Shown: piece by piece, positions 1-6,496 of the stretch
Layout of the letters: each line of letters starts with the position of its first letter
How positions within the stretch are numbered: position 1 is the stretch's first letter
Origin: JAAZBW01 sp035647855
GTDB lineage: Bacteria; Actinomycetota; Actinomycetes; Actinomycetales; Actinomycetaceae
Direction: 5' to 3'
DNA length: 32,903 nt
Assembly: GCA_035647855.1 (NCBI GenBank)
Contig: DASRMP010000072.1
Location: forward strand, 1-32,903
Made by a program: the position numbers and the translations under genes
Notes under the pieces: model-generated
The model's database searches: none
Told to the model about the DNA's origin: nothing
The model's input: only the letters and a program-made list of their open reading frames with translations

Positions 1-190
1 AAAAACACCCCAACCACCAAAAAGCAGCCAAGGCATCAATCAACCAAGAAAACAAAACAACCACAACCCACCAAAAAAACAGGCCATGGCCAAAATGGCA
101 TCAAAAAACAAAAAGCACACTGTTGAGATATCAAACAACAAACACACTCGGACGATCACCGTTTGGGCGGCTTTCCGGCTCCGAGGCAGC
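1..190 (-). other. rRNA operon leader (pre-16S), 16S gene off the left edge
   Basis: Read on the minus strand this stretch is strikingly G/T-rich and poor in C, unlike everything else in the window. It contains the element TGTTTGATATCTCAACAGTG (plus-strand positions about 117-137), which resembles the conserved segment seen upstream of 16S rRNA in many actinobacterial rrn operons, where it takes part in antitermination or precursor processing. A 10-base palindrome GGCCATGGCC sits at 82-91. Two tandem promoters pointing the same way lie immediately upstream. From this I infer that the 16S gene begins beyond position 1. The rRNA itself is not in the window, so this is inference from leader and promoter. 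No protein-coding gene is supported in 1-352. Confidence 0.75.
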
Positions 191-196
191 CTCTCT

Positions 197-225
197 ACGT
201 TACGTCTTCGAATCCCGGCTGTCAA
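197..225 (-). promoter_or_regulatory. rrn promoter P2 (proximal)
   Basis: On the minus strand a perfect -35 TTGACA (220-225) is followed after 17 bases by a -10 TAACGT (197-202). This is the best sigma-70-type match in the window and sits directly upstream of the rRNA-type leader. Transcription would start near position 190 and run leftward. Confidence 0.75.
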
Positions 226-326
226 GCCGCGCGTCGACGCTCGCGTTTTCGAGGTCTTGATCTTCTTCAGATCCTCCGCGCGGGACCGGCCGTTCTCCGT
301 CCGTTCCTCCCGCAGCGGGCTTGTTC

Positions 327-356
327 ACTTTACGCGGGGCGAGTCACCGAGGTCAA
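327..356 (-). promoter_or_regulatory. rrn promoter P1 (distal)
   Basis: On the minus strand a -35 TTGACC (351-356) is followed after 18 bases by a -10 TAAAGT (327-332). The -35 hexamer overlaps the TGA stop codon of the malic enzyme gene (353-355), so the promoter starts where the upstream gene ends. Together with P2 about 130 bp downstream it forms a tandem pair, the usual arrangement for rRNA operons. Confidence 0.7.
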
Positions 357-1765
357 ACCTGGACGCTGTTGCCTCCGCCACTCAGTTCCAGGGTCGCCTG
401 CTCGCGTACAGCTACGGCCACAGCCTCGCCGACGCTGGGATCGAACACTCCCGGGATGATGTACGTGGCCGTGCGCGCATCCTCCGGCACCACGTTTGCA
501 ATCGCCACGGCCGCCGCGCGAAGGATCTCGTCGGAGATCTCGCGGGCGCCCACGTCGAGCAGTCCCCGGAACAAGCCGGGGAACGCGAGGACGTTGTTGA
601 TCTGGTTCGCGTAGTCGCTGCGTCCAGTCGCGACGATCGCCGCCGTGGCCGCCGCCTCGAGCGGGTCCACCTCGGGAGTCGGGTTGGCGAGCGCGAAGAC
701 GATCGCTCCCGAGGTCATTGTTGCAACGTCTGCGCCGGTCAGGATATTCCCCTTCGAAACGCCGATGAAGACGTCCGCGCCGACAAGTCCATCCACGAGC
801 GAACCGGTCACACCACGGGGATTGGTGTTCTCCGCGAGCCGGCGCCGGCTCGGGTCGTTCGTCTCGATGCCCGAGTGGATCGCGCCGGTGCGGCCGTAGC
901 CAACGATGTCGCGAGCACCCTGCGCGAGTAGCAGTCTGATGATCGCGCTGCCGGCCGCCCCCACGCCCGAGACCACGATCCGGACGTCTTCGAGCTTCTT
1001 CTCCACGACCTGCAATGCGTTGATCAGCGCCGCGAGTACCACGATCGCCGTGCCGTGCTGGTCGTCGTGGAACACGGGGATGTCGAGCTTCTCGCGCAGC
1101 CGTGCCTCGACCTCGAAGCAGCGGGGCGCCGCGATGTCCTCCAGGTTGATTCCCCCGTAGACAGGCGCGATCGCCTCGACGATCCGGATGATCTCCTCCG
1201 TGTCGGTGGTATCGAGGCACACGGGCCACGCATCCACGCCGCCGAATTGCTTGAAGAGCGCCGCCTTGCCCTCCATCACGGGCAGGGCGGCAGTCGGCCC
1301 GATGTTCCCAAGACCGAGGACGGCGCTCCCGTCGGTGACGACGGCGACAGTATTGCGCTTGATCGTCAGGTCGCGTGCTCGCGCCGGGTTCTTGGCGATC
1401 TCCGTGCACACACGTGCGACACCGGGCGTGTACACGCGGGACAGGTCGGCGCGGTTCCTGATGGGCGCCTTCAGTGAGACCTCGATCTTTCCGTCCTTGT
1501 GCGCCATGAAGGTGGCGTCCGACACTCTGAGGACCTTCACCTCGGGGATCTGCTCCAGGCCTTCGACCACCTCTTCCTGGTGCTCCGGAGAGCGCGTGTC
1601 GCAGGTGATGTCGAGAATGACCTTGTCGTGATCACCGCGCCTCACGTCCATCCCGCGCAGGGCAGTGCCCAGGTCCGTGAGCTCGGCAACGATCTGCGCC
1701 GTCACCGCGGTGTCGGCGGCAGCCTCGACGCGCAGGATGACGGTGTTGGACGGACTCAGGATCAT
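353..1765 (-). CDS. ACT-domain NAD(P)-dependent malic enzyme
   Basis: 470 aa. Oxidatively decarboxylates malate to pyruvate in the cytoplasm, linking the TCA cycle and pyruvate metabolism. Residues 8-85 form an N-terminal ACT-like domain, suggesting control by a small ligand. The catalytic part carries YTPGVA (112-117, catalytic Tyr), DGSAVLGLGNIGP (145-157), the likely catalytic Lys167, NLED (207-210) and FHDDQHGTA (232-240) for metal and malate, a Rossmann GVGAAG (267-272), and ANPTPE and NNVLAFPG motifs near the C-terminus. The family is clear. Cofactor choice (NAD or NADP) cannot be read safely. The ATG lies 9 bp after the gatB stop with no strong Shine-Dalgarno sequence, so it is probably cotranscribed with gatCAB. 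The stop codon lies inside the -35 of the following rrn promoter, so there is no room for a terminator between them. Confidence 0.95.
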   Translation of the reverse strand: MILSPSNTVILRVEAAADTAVTAQIVAELTDLGTALRGMDVRRGDHDKVILDITCDTRSPEHQEEVVEGLEQIPEVKVLRVSDATFMAHKDGKIEVSLKAPIRNRADLSRVYTPGVARVCTEIAKNPARARDLTIKRNTVAVVTDGSAVLGLGNIGPTAALPVMEGKAALFKQFGGVDAWPVCLDTTDTEEIIRIVEAIAPVYGGINLEDIAAPRCFEVEARLREKLDIPVFHDDQHGTAIVVLAALINALQVVEKKLEDVRIVVSGVGAAGSAIIRLLLAQGARDIVGYGRTGAIHSGIETNDPSRRRLAENTNPRGVTGSLVDGLVGADVFIGVSKGNILTGADVATMTSGAIVFALANPTPEVDPLEAAATAAIVATGRSDYANQINNVLAFPGLFRGLLDVGAREISDEILRAAAVAIANVVPEDARTATYIIPGVFDPSVGEAVAVAVREQATLELSGGGNSVQV

Positions 1766-1774
1766 ATGGACAGG

Positions 1775-3289
1775 TTACAGCCCCAGCTTTTCGCTGATCA
1801 GCTCCCTGACCCGGGCAGCGTCGGCCTGCCCGCGCGTAGCCTTCATGACACCGCCAACGAGCGCGCCGATGGCTTGCACTCGTCCGCCCCGGATCGACTC
1901 GATCACATTGGGGTTCGCGGCGATCGCGTCGTCGATGGCGGCGAGCAGGGCGCCGTCGTCGGAAACGAGACGCAAGCCGCGCGCGTCGATGACCTGTGAG
2001 GGGCTGCCCTCGCCTGCGAGGACGCCGTCGATGACCTGTTTCGCGAGCGCGTCGCTGAGTTCGCCCGAGTTGACGCGCCCGGCGATGTCGGCGACGTCCT
2101 CGGGAGAGATTGGAAGGTCATCGAGAGCGAGGTCGCGGGAGTTCGCGACCCGGGACAACTCGCCCATCCACCACTTGCGGGCGTCGGAGACACTGGCGCC
2201 GGCGCGCACGGTCGCCTCCATGGGGCCGAGGGCGCCGGCATTGACGACGTCGCGCATCTCCCGGTCCGTCACGCCCCATTCCTCACGGAGCCGGCGACGG
2301 CGGTCCGCGGGCAGTTCCGGCATCGCGGCGCGCAACTCCTCCACCCACTCGCGCGGGGCGACGATCGGCATCAAGTCGGGCTCGGGGAAGTAACGATAGT
2401 CCTCGGCGTCGGACTTCACGCGCCCCGACGACGTCCCGCCGGTCTCCTCGTGCCAGTGCCGCGTCTCCTGGACCACCGCGCCGCCGATCGCGAGGACCGC
2501 GGCCTGGCGCTGGATCTCGTAACGGACGGCGCGCTCGATCGATCGGAACGAGTTCACGTTCTTGGTTTCGGTGCGGGTGCCCAGTGGCGCGTCCGGCGAG
2601 GGGCGCAGCGAGACGTTGACGTCGGCGCGGATGTTGCCGCGCTCCATGCGGGCGTCCGAGACCCCAAGCGTCCGGCAGATACCACGTAGCGCCTGCACGT
2701 ACGACGACGCCACCTCCGGTGCGCGTGCGCCCGCACCCAGCACCGGGCGCGTGACGATCTCGACGAGAGGCACGCCGGAACGGTTGTAGTCGATCAGCGA
2801 GTACTCGGCGCCATGGATGCGTCCCGTGGCGCCGCCAACGTGCGTGTTCTTGCCCGCGTCCTCCTCCATGTGTGCGCGTTCGATCTCGATCTCGAAGATC
2901 GAGCCGTCGCCGAGTTCCACGTCGAGGCGGCCGTCGAAGGCGATCGGCTCGTCCGACTGGGAGGTCTGGAAGTTCTTCGGCACGTCAGGGTAGAAGTAGT
3001 TCTTCCGCGCGAAACGGCACGTCTCCGCGATCTCGCAGCCGAGCGCGAGCCCGATCCTGATCGCGTACTCGACGGCCTTGCGGTTCACAACCGGCAGCGC
3101 GCCGGGTAGGCCGAGCGAGACGGGAGTGACCTGGCTGTTCGGCTTGCTGCCGAAGGTGACGGGCGCACCGTCGAACATCTTGGTCACCGTGCTCAGTTCG
3201 ACGTGCACCTCGAGGCCGATCACCGGGTCGAAGCGGGCTACGGCCTCGTCGTAGTCCATCAGGTCCGCAACGCTATTCGTCACCGTCAT
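1775..3289 (-). CDS. gatB: Asp-tRNA(Asn)/Glu-tRNA(Gln) amidotransferase subunit B
   Basis: 504 aa from the ATG at 3289. GatB is the tRNA-binding kinase subunit of the GatCAB amidotransferase, which phosphorylates the misacylated Glu or Asp on tRNA before ammonia transfer. Recognisable segments are PVIGLEVHVEL near the N-terminus, the KNYFYPDVPKNFQ motif, and SDAEDYRYFPEPDL in the middle. The C-terminus is the helical tail (YqeY-like) domain that contacts tRNA. The gatA stop TGA and the gatB ATG share one base (TGATG), so translation is probably coupled. A GTG at 3292 directly in front is also possible. AAAGGA lies 5 nt before the GTG and 8 nt before the ATG, so it does not decide between them. 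Length is normal for the family. Confidence 0.97.
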   Translation of the reverse strand: MTVTNSVADLMDYDEAVARFDPVIGLEVHVELSTVTKMFDGAPVTFGSKPNSQVTPVSLGLPGALPVVNRKAVEYAIRIGLALGCEIAETCRFARKNYFYPDVPKNFQTSQSDEPIAFDGRLDVELGDGSIFEIEIERAHMEEDAGKNTHVGGATGRIHGAEYSLIDYNRSGVPLVEIVTRPVLGAGARAPEVASSYVQALRGICRTLGVSDARMERGNIRADVNVSLRPSPDAPLGTRTETKNVNSFRSIERAVRYEIQRQAAVLAIGGAVVQETRHWHEETGGTSSGRVKSDAEDYRYFPEPDLMPIVAPREWVEELRAAMPELPADRRRRLREEWGVTDREMRDVVNAGALGPMEATVRAGASVSDARKWWMGELSRVANSRDLALDDLPISPEDVADIAGRVNSGELSDALAKQVIDGVLAGEGSPSQVIDARGLRLVSDDGALLAAIDDAIAANPNVIESIRGGRVQAIGALVGGVMKATRGQADAARVRELISEKLGL

Positions 3290-4812
3290 CACGCCCGTCC
3301 TTTCGCGAGTTCAGCGTCCAGCCTGGTCCGATGGACCTGGAGGAGCGGGCCACCCCACCGGTCCTCGAGGGCGCGCTCCAGCGGGCCGGCGACCTCGTAC
3401 ATCCGGGAGTCCTCCCGCATCGGCGCAACAATGTGGAAGCCTGCGGGGAGCCCATCGGCAGCGAGGCCGGCCGGCAGCGAGAGCGCCGGGACGCCTGCCA
3501 GGTTGGCCGGGATCGTGGCCATGTCGTTGCGGTACATGGCGAGGAGATTGTCGATCTGTTCGCCGATCCTGAACGCCGTCGTCGGCGCGGAGGGCGATAC
3601 CAGCACGTCAGCCTGGGTGAATGCGCTCGCGAGTTCACGCTGGACGAGGGTGCGGACCTTCTGGGCGGAGCCGTAGTAGGCGTCGAAGTAGCCGGCGGAC
3701 AGCGCGTGCGTTCCGAGGATGATGCGGCGCTTGACCTCGGGACCGAAGCCCGCACCGCGAGTGGCGGACATGACGCGCTCCGCGGTGATTGGCCCCTCCG
3801 CCGGCTCGACACGCAGCCCGTACTTCATGCCGTCGAATCGCGCGAGGTTGCTCGATGCCTCGGCGGGCAGGATCAGGTAGTAGGCCGCCATCGCGTACTC
3901 CAAGGACGGGCAGGAGACTTGCGTGATCGTGGCCCCGAGTTCACGCACCACGTCGAGGGTGTTCTCGAATGCCTCCAGCACGGAGTCCTGGTAGCCCTCG
4001 CCGCCCATTTCCTTGATGATGCCCACGCGGAGGCCCCGAAGGTCGGGCCGATCCGTAGCGGCGGCGAAGTCCTGGACCGGGTCCGGGAGCGAGGTCGAGT
4101 CGAGCGGGTCGTGACCTGCGATGACGCCGTGCAGAAGGGCCGCATCGCGCACACGGCGCGCGACCGGCCCGATCTGGTCGAGCGACGACGCCAATGCGAT
4201 CAGTCCGTAACGGGAGACGCCGCCGTAGGTCGGTTTGACGCCGATCGTTCCCGTGACCGCGGCGGGCTGGCGAATCGAGCCGCCCGTGTCCGAGCCGAGC
4301 GCGATCGGGGTCTGGAAGGACGCGACCGCGGCTGCGGATCCGCCGCCGGATCCGCCCGGGATCCGCTCCAGGTCCCACGGGTTGCGGGTGGGTCCGAACG
4401 CGGAGAATTCGGTGGACGAGCCCATCGCGAACTCGTCAAGGTTGGTCTTGCCAAGAATCGGCATTCCCGCGGCGCGTACGCGCCGGGCGATCGTGGAGTC
4501 GTACGGCGGGATCCAGCCGTCGAGCATCCTGGAGGCAGCCGTCGTCTCCAGTCCCGCGGTGACCATGTTGTCCTTCAGCGCGATCGGCACGCCCGCAAGC
4601 GGCCCGAGCGTGTGGCCGGCCGAACGGGCGTGGTCGACGGCCTTCGCGGCGGCGAGCGCGCCATCGGCGTCGACGCGCAGGAAGGCGTGGACGGGCGCGC
4701 CGACGTCGTCGATGCGCTCAAGGAACGCCGTCGTCACCTCGACGGCGGAGACCTCGCCTGCCGCGATCAGTTCTGCGATGCGCTCGGCATCGAGACGGAT
4801 GAGGTCGTTCAT
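3289..4812 (-). CDS. gatA: Asp-tRNA(Asn)/Glu-tRNA(Gln) amidotransferase subunit A
   Basis: 507 aa. Amidase-signature glutaminase that releases ammonia from glutamine for the GatB reaction. The Ser-cisSer-Lys triad is visible: Lys80 in ALKDN, Ser155 in PGGSGGGS and the nucleophile Ser179 in DTGGSIRQP, at the spacing known for GatA. Two adjacent ATGs (4815 and 4812) are possible. The Shine-Dalgarno GGGGGAGGA touches the first, so the second (4812) has the better spacing. The gatC stop TGA (4814-4812) overlaps both ATGs, indicating translational coupling. The gene is the second of a gatC-gatA-gatB-malic enzyme operon. Confidence 0.97.
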   Translation of the reverse strand: MNDLIRLDAERIAELIAAGEVSAVEVTTAFLERIDDVGAPVHAFLRVDADGALAAAKAVDHARSAGHTLGPLAGVPIALKDNMVTAGLETTAASRMLDGWIPPYDSTIARRVRAAGMPILGKTNLDEFAMGSSTEFSAFGPTRNPWDLERIPGGSGGGSAAAVASFQTPIALGSDTGGSIRQPAAVTGTIGVKPTYGGVSRYGLIALASSLDQIGPVARRVRDAALLHGVIAGHDPLDSTSLPDPVQDFAAATDRPDLRGLRVGIIKEMGGEGYQDSVLEAFENTLDVVRELGATITQVSCPSLEYAMAAYYLILPAEASSNLARFDGMKYGLRVEPAEGPITAERVMSATRGAGFGPEVKRRIILGTHALSAGYFDAYYGSAQKVRTLVQRELASAFTQADVLVSPSAPTTAFRIGEQIDNLLAMYRNDMATIPANLAGVPALSLPAGLAADGLPAGFHIVAPMREDSRMYEVAGPLERALEDRWGGPLLQVHRTRLDAELAKGRA

Positions 4813-5108
4813 CATTCCTCCCCCAGGATCTGCGGCACGAGGAACTGCCCGTCCTCGCTCGCGGGTGCGCCGGCCAGCGCCGCCTCAACGGAAAGCGGCT
4901 GAATCGGCACGTCGTCACGCATCACATTCGTCATGGGAATCGGGTGGGATGTGGCGGGCACATCGCCGGTCGAGATCTCACTGACGGTGGCCACGGCAGC
5001 CGCGATGACGTTGAGCTCTCCGGCGAACCGGTCCACCTCCTCCTCGGTGAGATCGATGCGTGCAAGCGCCGCGACACGGGCGACCTCGAGGCGGTCGATA
5101 GTGGACAT
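4812..5108 (-). CDS. gatC: Asp-tRNA(Asn)/Glu-tRNA(Gln) amidotransferase subunit C
   Basis: 98 aa. Small structural subunit that wraps around GatA and GatB. The N-terminal pattern of hydrophobic residues followed by LARIDLTEEE and the C-terminal region with RDDV are typical. The reading frame can be extended 17 codons upstream to 5159, but family members start as MSxxD..., so the ATG at 5108 (MSTIDRL) is preferred. A TAGACT hexamer ends 7 nt before this ATG, so the operon mRNA may be leaderless or nearly so. First gene of the gatCAB operon, divergent from the PLD gene. Confidence 0.93.
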   Translation of the reverse strand: MSTIDRLEVARVAALARIDLTEEEVDRFAGELNVIAAAVATVSEISTGDVPATSHPIPMTNVMRDDVPIQPLSVEAALAGAPASEDGQFLVPQILGEE

Positions 5109-5115
5109 GTCCCTG

Positions 5116-5121
5116 AGTCTA
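5116..5121 (-). promoter_or_regulatory. -10 hexamer of the gatCAB operon (leaderless type)
   Basis: TAGACT on the minus strand, followed by 7 nt and the gatC ATG. No convincing -35 is seen. The spacing is what is expected if transcription begins at or next to the start codon. Confidence 0.45.
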
Positions 5122-5176
5122 AGACCCGGCAGCTGAAGGATGGTGTTTCGGGTCTGCATGTGGAACCACTTCTGGT

Positions 5177-5182
5177 TACTCT
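5177..5182 (+). promoter_or_regulatory. -10 hexamer of the PLD/cardiolipin synthase gene (leaderless type)
   Basis: TACTCT followed by 7 nt and the ATG at 5190, with no Shine-Dalgarno sequence. It lies back to back with the gatC promoter inside an 81-bp divergent intergenic region. Confidence 0.45.
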
Positions 5183-5189
5183 GACGCGT

Positions 5190-6443
5190 ATGGCCCCTTC
5201 CCTGTTCCCGACCCGTTCCCAGACGACGTGGGCTCTCCGGCGCGCGGTGGGGGTTGCGATCGCGGTGCCGCTGAGCGCTGCTGCGGGCGTTATGGCGGTG
5301 GACCGGGTGCGGCTGCGAAGGTCACCTCCGACCGGCAGGTTCCCACGGCTCGAGTCTGGTGATGTCAGGATTCCGGGTGACAACCTACTGACGGTCTTCA
5401 CCGAGGGGTCCGGGCTGTACGAGTCCATGCTCGAGGACATCCGCTCCGCCAAGTCCTCCATCTTTCTCGAGACCTTCATCTGGAAGGGGGACGCGCTCGG
5501 CGAACTGTTCAAGAAGGAACTGACGCGAGCCGCGCACCGCGGCGTCGACGTGTATGTGGTGTACGACGCCTTCGCGAATCTCGTGGTCCCCCCGTCGTTC
5601 AAGAAGCTGGACCCCGCGTTGCACGTGCAGGCGCACCCGATCATCACGGGCGGGAACCCGTTCGCCATCCAGACCTACGCGAAAAATCACCGGAAGTTGC
5701 TGGTGGTGGACGAACGGATCGGGTACGTGGGTGGCTACAACATCGGCCAGCTCTACGCGGACACGTGGAGGGACACCCACCTCCGGGTGGAGGGTCCCTC
5801 CGTTTGGGAGCTCGCAAACGCGTTCACCGATTACTGGAACAACCGCAGGAAGCGCGACCAGCCCGAATTGCCGGACCGTGGCGCCGGTGAGTGGGAGCCG
5901 CGTATTCGCGCCATTCAGAACCTGCCGGACCGGATGCTGTTCCCCGTGCGCGGCGTCTACATCGATGCCATCGACCGCTCCACGGTCTCCGTGAGGATCA
6001 GCCAGGCGTACTTCTTGCCCGACTCGACCCTCATCGACGCGATGGTGCGGGCCGCCGCGCGCGGCGTGAAGGTCGAGTTGCTGATTCCCGAATACTCGAA
6101 CCACATCGTCGTTGACTGGGCCGCCCGGCACATGTACCAGACACTGCTGGAAGCAGGCGTGCGGATCCACCGCTTCCGTCACGCGATGATCCACGCCAAG
6201 ACCATGACGGTGGACGGGCGATGGACCACGCTCGGGACGACAAATGTGGACAGACTCTCCTTCACCGGGAACTTCGAGATCAATCTCGCCATCTACGACG
6301 AGGCGCTCGCCCGACACATGGATGACGTCTTCGCGGTGGACCTCACGAACTCACGTGAGCTCACTCTCGACGAATGGGAGGCGCGTCCCCGCTACAAGAT
6401 GGTCGTGGAGCGAGCGATGGCGCCGCTCGCGCCGCTCCTGTAG
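5190..6443 (+). CDS. Phospholipase D family protein, cardiolipin synthase type
   Basis: 417 aa. Two HxK(x)4D motifs define the PLD superfamily: H-R-K-L-L-V-V-D about one third to one half into the protein, and H-A-K-T-M-T-V-D near the C-terminus, followed by the TTNVDRLSF segment usual in cardiolipin synthases. One N-terminal hydrophobic segment (about residues 15-37, after two Arg) should anchor it in the membrane. The likely reaction is phosphatidyl transfer between phosphatidylglycerol molecules to give cardiolipin, though other PLD transfer reactions are possible. It is shorter than the two-helix enterobacterial ClsA. The frame stays open upstream to 4944, but that part is antisense to gatC and is not believable. 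The ATG at 5190 was chosen for the membrane segment and the -10 hexamer in front of it. Confidence 0.87.
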   Translation: MAPSLFPTRSQTTWALRRAVGVAIAVPLSAAAGVMAVDRVRLRRSPPTGRFPRLESGDVRIPGDNLLTVFTEGSGLYESMLEDIRSAKSSIFLETFIWKGDALGELFKKELTRAAHRGVDVYVVYDAFANLVVPPSFKKLDPALHVQAHPIITGGNPFAIQTYAKNHRKLLVVDERIGYVGGYNIGQLYADTWRDTHLRVEGPSVWELANAFTDYWNNRRKRDQPELPDRGAGEWEPRIRAIQNLPDRMLFPVRGVYIDAIDRSTVSVRISQAYFLPDSTLIDAMVRAAARGVKVELLIPEYSNHIVVDWAARHMYQTLLEAGVRIHRFRHAMIHAKTMTVDGRWTTLGTTNVDRLSFTGNFEINLAIYDEALARHMDDVFAVDLTNSRELTLDEWEARPRYKMVVERAMAPLAPLL

Positions 6444-6461
6444 CGGTTGCTCTGCTTGCCA

Positions 6462-6491
6462 CGTGCCGGCACGTCTACCACGTCCCGGCAC
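6462..6491. terminator. Inverted repeat between convergent PLD gene and ligA
   Basis: The arms gtgccgg (6463-6469) and ccggcac (6485-6491) pair across a 15-nt loop in the 53-bp convergent intergenic space. A second, overlapping palindrome cgtgccggcacg is at 6462-6473. There is no T-tract, so it is only a candidate bidirectional terminator. Confidence 0.4.
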
Positions 6492-6496
6492 GCCTG

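Noticed and set aside
86..1409. Long open frames on both strands across 86-931 (+) and 330-1409 (-)
   Set aside because: They are shadows of the malic enzyme gene and the rRNA leader. The proteins are Arg-rich and have no recognisable domain.
3331..4902. 523-codon open frame antisense to gatA
   Set aside because: High-GC shadow. The GatA frame has all catalytic motifs; this one has none and no start signals.
4944..5189. N-terminal extension of the PLD protein to 4944
   Set aside because: It is antisense to gatC, has no membrane or domain character, and precedes the -10 hexamer at 5177.
5385..6317. 310-codon frame antisense to the PLD gene
   Set aside because: Mirror of the PLD coding frame. 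No domain and a poor start.
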